Assembly (NCBI GenBank): GCA_949358305.1
Contig: CASHSZ010000105.1
Coordinates: forward strand, 62,001 to 126,000
Direction: 5' to 3'
DNA length: 64,000 nt
DNA from: Strigamia acuminata
Taxonomy: Eukaryota; Arthropoda; Chilopoda; Geophilomorpha; Linotaeniidae
Shown: positions 58,831 through 64,000 of the stretch, one piece after another
Layout of the letters: every line of letters begins with the position of its first letter
Position numbering within the stretch: position 1 is the first letter of the stretch
The notes under the pieces: model-generated
What the model was told of the DNA's origin: nothing
The model's database searches: none
What the model saw: only the letters and a program-made list of their open reading frames with translations
Made by a program: the position numbers and the translations under genes

Positions 58831-61461
58831 TCAGTCGGATATCATTGCTTCCGCGTCCATTCCCCTCGTCAGGCGGTCGGCTGGATTTTCAATTCCAGGC
58901 ACGTGTTTCCATTCTTCAATTCTTGATTTTTCTCTTATCTCCAAGACTCGATTATGCACGAATGTTGGTGGTCGTTTGGACGTGTTTCCTATCCAGTGGA
59001 GGCATATCTGCGAATCTGTCCAAAAAAACATTTCACTTGGTGTCACCAACTCCTTAATTTGGTCGGAGAGGCGCACAGCAATCAATGCTCCCATGAGTTC
59101 AAGTTTTGGTAGAGTTAGTGGTTTGACAGGAGCTACACGACACTTTGAAATTATAAAATTTGTTTTGATCAAATCACCAGTACTGTTCTGTATATAGGCC
59201 ACTGCCCTGTATGCCTTCGGACTCGCGTCGCAAAATATGTGCACTTCACACTGGTCGAACTCGTCCAATCCTAACCATCGTGGAATTTGAATGTATCTCA
59301 ACGTGGGAATTTGGTTGGTCCATTTTTTCCAGTCGGTGAGCAATTCGTTGCCCAATTCGTCGTCCCATGGCATGTTCTTGAGCCACAGGGATTGGAAGAA
59401 CATTCGTGCAGTCACCGTGAATGGCGTGGCAAATCCTAAAGGGTCGAATATTTGAGACGTTATTTTTATTACTTCTCTTTTTGTTGTTTTCTTGCAAGAT
59501 GGGCAAGTTTCTTCGACCGCTAGACCCAATTCGTCCGAGTTTGGGTTCCACTTGACTCCCAACACTTTGGTCTCTTCATCTGACATCAGCTGAGAGTCAG
59601 TGGGATTTTCCTCGCGAAATTTTGTTCTTAGTTCTGGCGAATTGGTCTGCCACTTGGCGAGTTCCATGCCGGCTGCTACAAAAATCAGATTAGCTTGTTG
59701 GAATGTTACCAGCGCTTCAGCGTCGTTCTTGAGCGAAGAGATGAAGTCGTCCACGTACAGGCATCGCAATAGTAACTTCACAGTGTTGGGGTACTGTTTC
59801 TCGAATTTGCGCAGGTGGTGTCGGATGGTCGCGCTCAACAGAAATGGGCTCGGAGTAGCGCCAAATAATACTCGAGTTTGTCGTAGTATTTTCAGCAGTG
59901 CCTTTCCTACGCCGTCCCAGTGTTCATCAATCCAGAAGAATCTCGTTGCGTCGCGGTCCTTCAAGGCGATTTCGATCATGTGAAACGCCTTTTTGATGTC
60001 TCCCACGATGGCCACTCTTCCGAGACGAAATCCCAACAGCACAAATATTAATGACGGCAAAAAATTGATACCTTTCGACAAGCAGTCGTTCAAGGAGAGA
60101 TGTCCCTTTCGATGTGAAGATGCATCAAATACCACTCTCAATTTCGTGGTTACGCGTTCTTCCTTGATGACTGGGCTGTGTGGCATGTAGTAAATGGGTC
60201 CTGTTGCCGTTTGATTCGGAATTTCTTCGACAATGCCTGTTTTCAGTTGTTCGTCGATGACTTTCTTGTATTCCAAATACAGGTTGGGTTGTTTTCTGAA
60301 ACGACGGATTAGTGACATGATACGTTGTTCGGCGCCTCGATAGTTGTCGTCCAGCTCGTTGCTATTCACAATCCACGGCAGCTCCACTGAATAATTCGAT
60401 CCCGTCCACTTGATTGCCTTTTCGAACTTTTCCAACGTCTCAGCGTCGTCGTTCGTTTCGACCGACTCGTGGCGGACTCCGATCGGTTCCAGCTCCCACA
60501 TCCGGCGCAAAAGATCATCTGTTGATGGGGTGAGTGTTATTTTGTTAATTCTCACCGGTGCAGCAATGACTCTCGTTCCGTTTGTAGTCTGTCCGTGTAA
60601 TGTCCAACCAAATTTCGTTTTTACTGCAATCAAGTTTTCTTCCAAAAATTCTGTTTGTCCAGTCATCACTCGCCAGTAATGGTCCACTCCAATTAGCAGG
60701 TCCACTTCCTTCGAATGCAACGCAACTTGCTTGCAGGCCACTTCGATTTTTCTTCGTTGTAGTTCCGCTTTGAGTTGTTTGTTTGGTTGTTCTCCAGGAG
60801 TGGACGTGACGTGGTCAGCTTCGATGGCTTCAATTGTGACTGCTGGCGACTTCGAGTTGGCGGGGCTGAGGACTAACTCGACTCTGTTGCGAACTTCTGA
60901 TCTGGGCTCTTGCCCAAACACGGCCAAATTTATCGTTTCAGTGCCTAAAATTCTCAAATTCAGTTTTTTAGTCAACTCAGAGCGTATGAAGGTACGTTGG
61001 GCTCCCCCATCGATATAGCACACTCCCAAAGCTGAGTGCGTTGGTCCGGCCATCTTCACCATCTGCACCATCAAAAATTCGGACTTGGGTGGACAGGTGG
61101 TAACGACTGCGTTGGTGTGGGTGATTCCCTCGCCGGCTTCTGTAGCTTTTGGTGTGTCGCACACGTGGGTGTGATGCGCTCCCTCGCAGCTGTAACATTT
61201 CATGCGAGTCCTACATTCTTCCGTCTTGTGGGGCACTTTCCCCAAGCATCTCATGCAAATCCCTTTTTTCTGCAGTCTTTTACGTCTCTCCTCCATCGTG
61301 AGCGGGCATCTTTTCCGATTGTGTTCTGTGGAATCGCAAAATTGACATTTCATTATTAATACTGACAGTTGCGACGCCGATCCCGATCGAGGTTCCTTTT
61401 CTTTTCGACTAAATCGTCCTTTGTTGGGGAGATTGTTGTCCGACGTTTTGTTTGTCGCGTC
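58831..61461 (-). pseudogene. BEL/Pao Gag end, protease, reverse transcriptase and RNase H
   Basis: The frame is open from about 61461; the ATG at 61353 is internal to Gag rather than a true start. Counted from that ATG: a first knuckle C3, C6, H11, C16; further Cys/His clusters to about residue 65; a retropepsin with D115 in the setting YIDGGAQRT; a BEL/Pao reverse transcriptase (LRVVFDASS, CLYVDDF with YVDD at 533-536); and RNase H (IFCDASPKA, LELMGA, FFWTDS, NPADRLTRG). It ends at a TGA (58833-58831). Beyond that the same frame continues at once with LWWQGPDWL, which belongs to this family, so the TGA is a nonsense mutation rather than the natural end, or is read through. Confidence 0.85.
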
Positions 61462-61466
61462 CTACC

Positions 61467-62269
61467 TGGTGATAGGTTTAATGAGCTAACGTGTATTACT
61501 TTACCTGTGATCCTACTAAATATGTAAATTACCCAAATGAATACTAAGTATATTTAAATGAACAAATAGGTTTATTCAATAGGCGTAAGCCTTAAAATAC
61601 ACTCAGTATAAAACTAGAGTCGACTTGGTCAGAGTCGAACAAAGGATTTCCCAAGATGGCGTCGTCGGTTCCGCGTGGTCGGCGGAACAAAGGCGGCGTC
61701 TCGAGTTGTCGTTAATTCGTCACGGATTCGTCGTTCACGGACGCGGTGGAATGCTCTTTCGAGTCTTCTATCCGTGCCTGTTGTCTAGGGGTTGGTTTTA
61801 GCGTCGCAAGGCTCCGTCCAGAAACGAGGAGTTTCTTACAGGGCACTCGGACACTTTGGTGGCGGAATAACCGTGGGTCGGTTATTCGGTGTGAATTCAC
61901 AAGGGTTATTTTCCTGCTTTCGCGGGAAATAAACGCACAGTGTAAATTCGTGAGAGTTACAGTTGCACTGGAATCAGCGGTCCTCGATCAATCCTAACTT
62001 GTACTTGAAGTTGGCCTGACGGTGAGGTAGTTGCTGTGTTCTTGGTGTCGTTTGTGTAAGTTCTGCTTGTAGGGCGCGAAACTCTACCTGATATAGGCCA
62101 GGGTGAGGGGCCTGGCTCGGCCAATGGGGGCCGGCCACGCGTCACCTCACCCCCTCGGGGCACGCGCTTCCCAGGGGGGGAAGGCGGAGCCAACGCGAGG
62201 GAACTGACCTTTCCTAGTGACTCATGCGGATGGCGTCCACTGGAGGGACGACCACCCGCGGGGTCACCA
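61467..62269 (-). repeat. Candidate 3' LTR of the gag-only element, 803 bp
   Basis: Reads TGGTGACCCC to CCTATCACCA on the minus strand, so the ends form the inverted pair TGGTGA/TCACCA. AATAAA (minus) is at 61576-61571. A YY1-like CCAAGATGGC is at 61651-61660. No second copy is available for comparison. Confidence 0.5.
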
Positions 62270-62271
62270 CA

Positions 62272-62284
62272 CGTCCCTCCCCCA
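62272..62284 (-). other. Polypurine tract of the gag-only element
   Basis: GGGGGAGGGACG on the minus strand directly before the candidate LTR start. Confidence 0.5.
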
Positions 62285-62307
62285 GCTTCGATCATCGATC
62301 GGGGCGA

Positions 62308-64000
62308 TTACCCTATCTGGTCTCTCAGCGCAATAGCGGGCAACTTCCCTCCGCGGGGACGTAGGATTGGGAGATTAACGGCTGGCGGTGGTGGAGGAAG
62401 GCCATCGGGCAGCGACGTGGTCAGATTCGCTGGATTCTCCGATTCGTTAATGAAGAATTGAGCGTGGCCGGGAGGTCCGTCCGTGCTGCTTCTTCTTTCA
62501 TGTACCCAGATTTGGGTCGAAGCGGGGAAGCGGCCGGGACATCGACGCATCCGATGCGATTCCGGCGGTGTGAGGGGCTCTCGGTGAGCCCGCTGGAGTC
62601 GTTGATGAAGGATCGGGTCGTTGGTCAACCTGATTTCCTTCGCCATCCATTGCAGGAACGATTCACCTTGGCGGTGAGTGGCCAATAACGCTCGGCGCGT
62701 GGTCTCCGACATCTGCAAATTCGGATATTCTACCTCCAGTCGTAGATAGAGCTGGGTCGGCGCAGGTGCCGGTGGAGGCAGTGGTGGCGGAGACGGTGGC
62801 AACGGAATTTCCAGCGGTGGAGTGGTTTCCTCCAAGGACAGGGTGTCTCGGCCACCGCGATGGGGCGGACGGCCTCCTCCTTAGCGGACGCCTCTTCGGC
62901 GACCTTTCGTAGCAACGTCGGGTGGACTCCTTGGCGGTGAGTGGCCAATAACGCTCGGCGCGTGGTCTCCGACATCTGCAAATTCGGATATTCTACCTCC
63001 AGTCGTAGATAGAGCTGGGTCGGCGCAGGTGCCGGTGGAGGCAGTGGTGGCGGAGACGGTGGCAACGGAATTTCCAGCGGTGGAGTGGTTTCCTCCAAGG
63101 ACAGGGTGTCCATGCTCGTCGAAGGCGGCGAGGGCGACGGCAGCGGGGGAGTCTGGGGTCCCTTGCGTGATCGCTTCGGGATTAGCTTTGGCCGCGTACT
63201 CGCCCTTCGTTCCTTTGGGAATACAGGCTTTGGAGTCGGGACATAACTCCGGGCGGCAGGCTCGGGAGGAACCGTCTCGGCCACCGCGATGGGGCGGACG
63301 GCCTCCTCCTTAGCGGACGCCTCTTCGGCGACCTTTCGTAGCAACGTCGGGTGGACTCCCGGGTTTTTGTAGCGGAACGCCATCGAACGCATCTTCGCGA
63401 ACTGGAAATTCGGGTTTTCCATGGAGCGGGCCAGCTCGAACCGGAGGTCGGCCGCGGCTGGCGTAAACTCGGCCCAAAGTTGGTAGAGGGCCCTGTTCAG
63501 AAAGACGCCCTCTCTGTCGATTATGGTCCAGGCGGCCATCGACTGTCGGCCGTCCAGGAAGAGGGCGGGAGACAGGATTTCGGACATCACGCGTGTTACC
63601 TCGGCGTTTAAGCTGCTTCGGTTGGACGGCAGGGCGCGGTTTGGATCTGCCGAAAAAGTGGCGGATAGTTTGCGCATTTGGGCTATCGCCCAATTGATGT
63701 GCTCCGTCTGAGCGGCGTCAGCCTGCGTCAAGGCCCGTTCGGCGGTAGCGGGGTGCTCGCATTCAGCCTGGTGGGCCTGTAGTTCTCCCAAGGTGGGATT
63801 CGCTGCCTCTCGGCGATTTCGGGCATCCCGCTCTTTCTCCTCGTACCACATGGCGTCACGAGCCGGCCTCGGTGCCTGAGTTGGCGGAGGAACCGGCGGG
63901 GGAGCTAGTCCTGGTGGTTGGTGCGGGACGTATTCTAGGAACGCCTCGCCTGGTCGCATGCTACCAGGGGGCGCCCATCTAGTTATGGCTGGTGGCGGGG
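62308..64000 (-). pseudogene. Gag-like protein, frame broken by a duplication
   Basis: The frame enters from the window edge; an ATG is at 63959, but upstream codons are open to 64000, so the start is unknown. The visible product has an N-terminal Pro-rich part, an Ala/Glu/Arg-rich helical region, a compact middle section (WTIIDREGVFL, LYQLWAEFTP), a basic stretch and a very Pro-rich part. I see no zinc knuckle, protease or polymerase motif and do not recognise the family; the gag label rests on position before the polypurine tract and LTR and on general composition. A duplication (62666-63359) shifts the frame: one frame stops near 62730 after about 409 codons from the ATG, and the original C-terminal part continues in another frame to 62308. 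Confidence 0.5.
62666..63359. repeat. Duplication A-B-A'-C-B' within the gag-like gene
   Basis: A is 62666-62847 with copy A' at 62929-63110 (offset 263). B is 62845-62930 with copy B' at 63274-63359 (offset 429). The segment C between A' and B' (63111-63273, 163 bp) is missing between A and B. This fits a duplication of A-C-B with loss of C in one copy; since neither 163 nor 263 is a multiple of three, the frame is lost. Confidence 0.85.

Larger units (their letters stand above)
56774..61466 (-). mobile_element. BEL/Pao retrotransposon, decayed, 5' part displaced
   Basis: Minus strand: end of Gag with zinc knuckles, protease, reverse transcriptase, RNase H and integrase in BEL/Pao style, followed by a candidate LTR. 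One in-frame stop and one frameshift break Pol. At 61467 the coding similarity is cut by the LTR of another element, so the rest of gag and the 5' LTR presumably lie right of the window. Confidence 0.85.
61467..64000 (-). mobile_element. Gag-only LTR element inserted in BEL gag, 5' end outside
   Basis: Minus strand: a gag-like frame running in from the right edge, its stop at 62308, a polypurine tract, and an 803-bp candidate LTR that ends inside the BEL gag region. Only 38 bp separate the gene stop from the LTR start, so there is no room for pol. This is the layout of terminal-repeat elements with only a gag gene. The 5' LTR must lie beyond 64000. Confidence 0.5.

Noticed and set aside
61528-61545. 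AAATTACCCAAATGAA resembling the nematode spliced leader SL1
   Set aside because: Only the core matches, no donor site or SL RNA structure follows, and it lies inside a candidate LTR.

Overview
The window is repeat-dominated nuclear DNA from an invertebrate animal. The evidence is four kinds of LTR retroelement side by side (Ty1/copia, Ty3/gypsy, BEL/Pao and a gag-only element), BEL/Pao being animal-specific; a copia primer site of the animal half-tRNA-iMet type; one possible host gene with 56- and 76-nt introns; and about 37 kb of complex satellite. A nematode or another small-genome invertebrate would fit, but I cannot name the species. No bacterial feature, rRNA gene, tRNA gene or CRISPR array was found.

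Layout. 1-5280: right part of a Ty1/copia element (copia-1) with an open Pol frame and a 3' LTR that abuts satellite DNA exactly. 5281-25365 and 31298-48683: a satellite built from three module types. B blocks are AT/GC mosaics of 1,015-bp units closed by 72-bp inverted arms; their lengths are 2,801, 3,816 or 4,831 bp. G arrays are runs of the 11-bp unit GTTAACGGCCC and relatives around a conserved 87-bp spacer. F modules are about 1.3-kb foldbacks with about 300-bp arms. 25366-31297: an intact young copia element (copia-2) inside a G array. 48684-49213: rearranged satellite edge. 49214-about 52461 (minus strand): 5' half of a Ty3/gypsy element with intact Gag, a clear -1 frameshift signal and truncated Pol. 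52462-55640: ORF-poor DNA. 55647-56253 (minus): possible host gene. 56281-56459: a near-perfect foldback MITE. 56774-61466 (minus): decayed BEL/Pao element. 61467-64000 (minus): LTR and gag-like gene of an apparently gag-only element inserted into the BEL gag region.

Main observations. (1) Both copia polyproteins carry, between integrase and reverse transcriptase, a stretch resembling a methyl-CpG-binding domain (MBD); in copia-1 all four classical contact residues are present. Both elements lie in or against extremely CpG-rich satellite, so MBD-guided targeting of methylated satellite is a testable hypothesis. (2) The first 77 bp of the copia-2 5' LTR are replaced by exactly 77 bp of satellite, which removes the TATA-like tract; this is a conversion event or a consensus error. 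(3) The satellite shows dyad symmetry at the 11-bp, ~340-bp, ~1.3-kb and multi-kb scales. (4) The gypsy gag/pol overlap holds GGGAAAC, a 7-nt spacer and an 8-bp stem.
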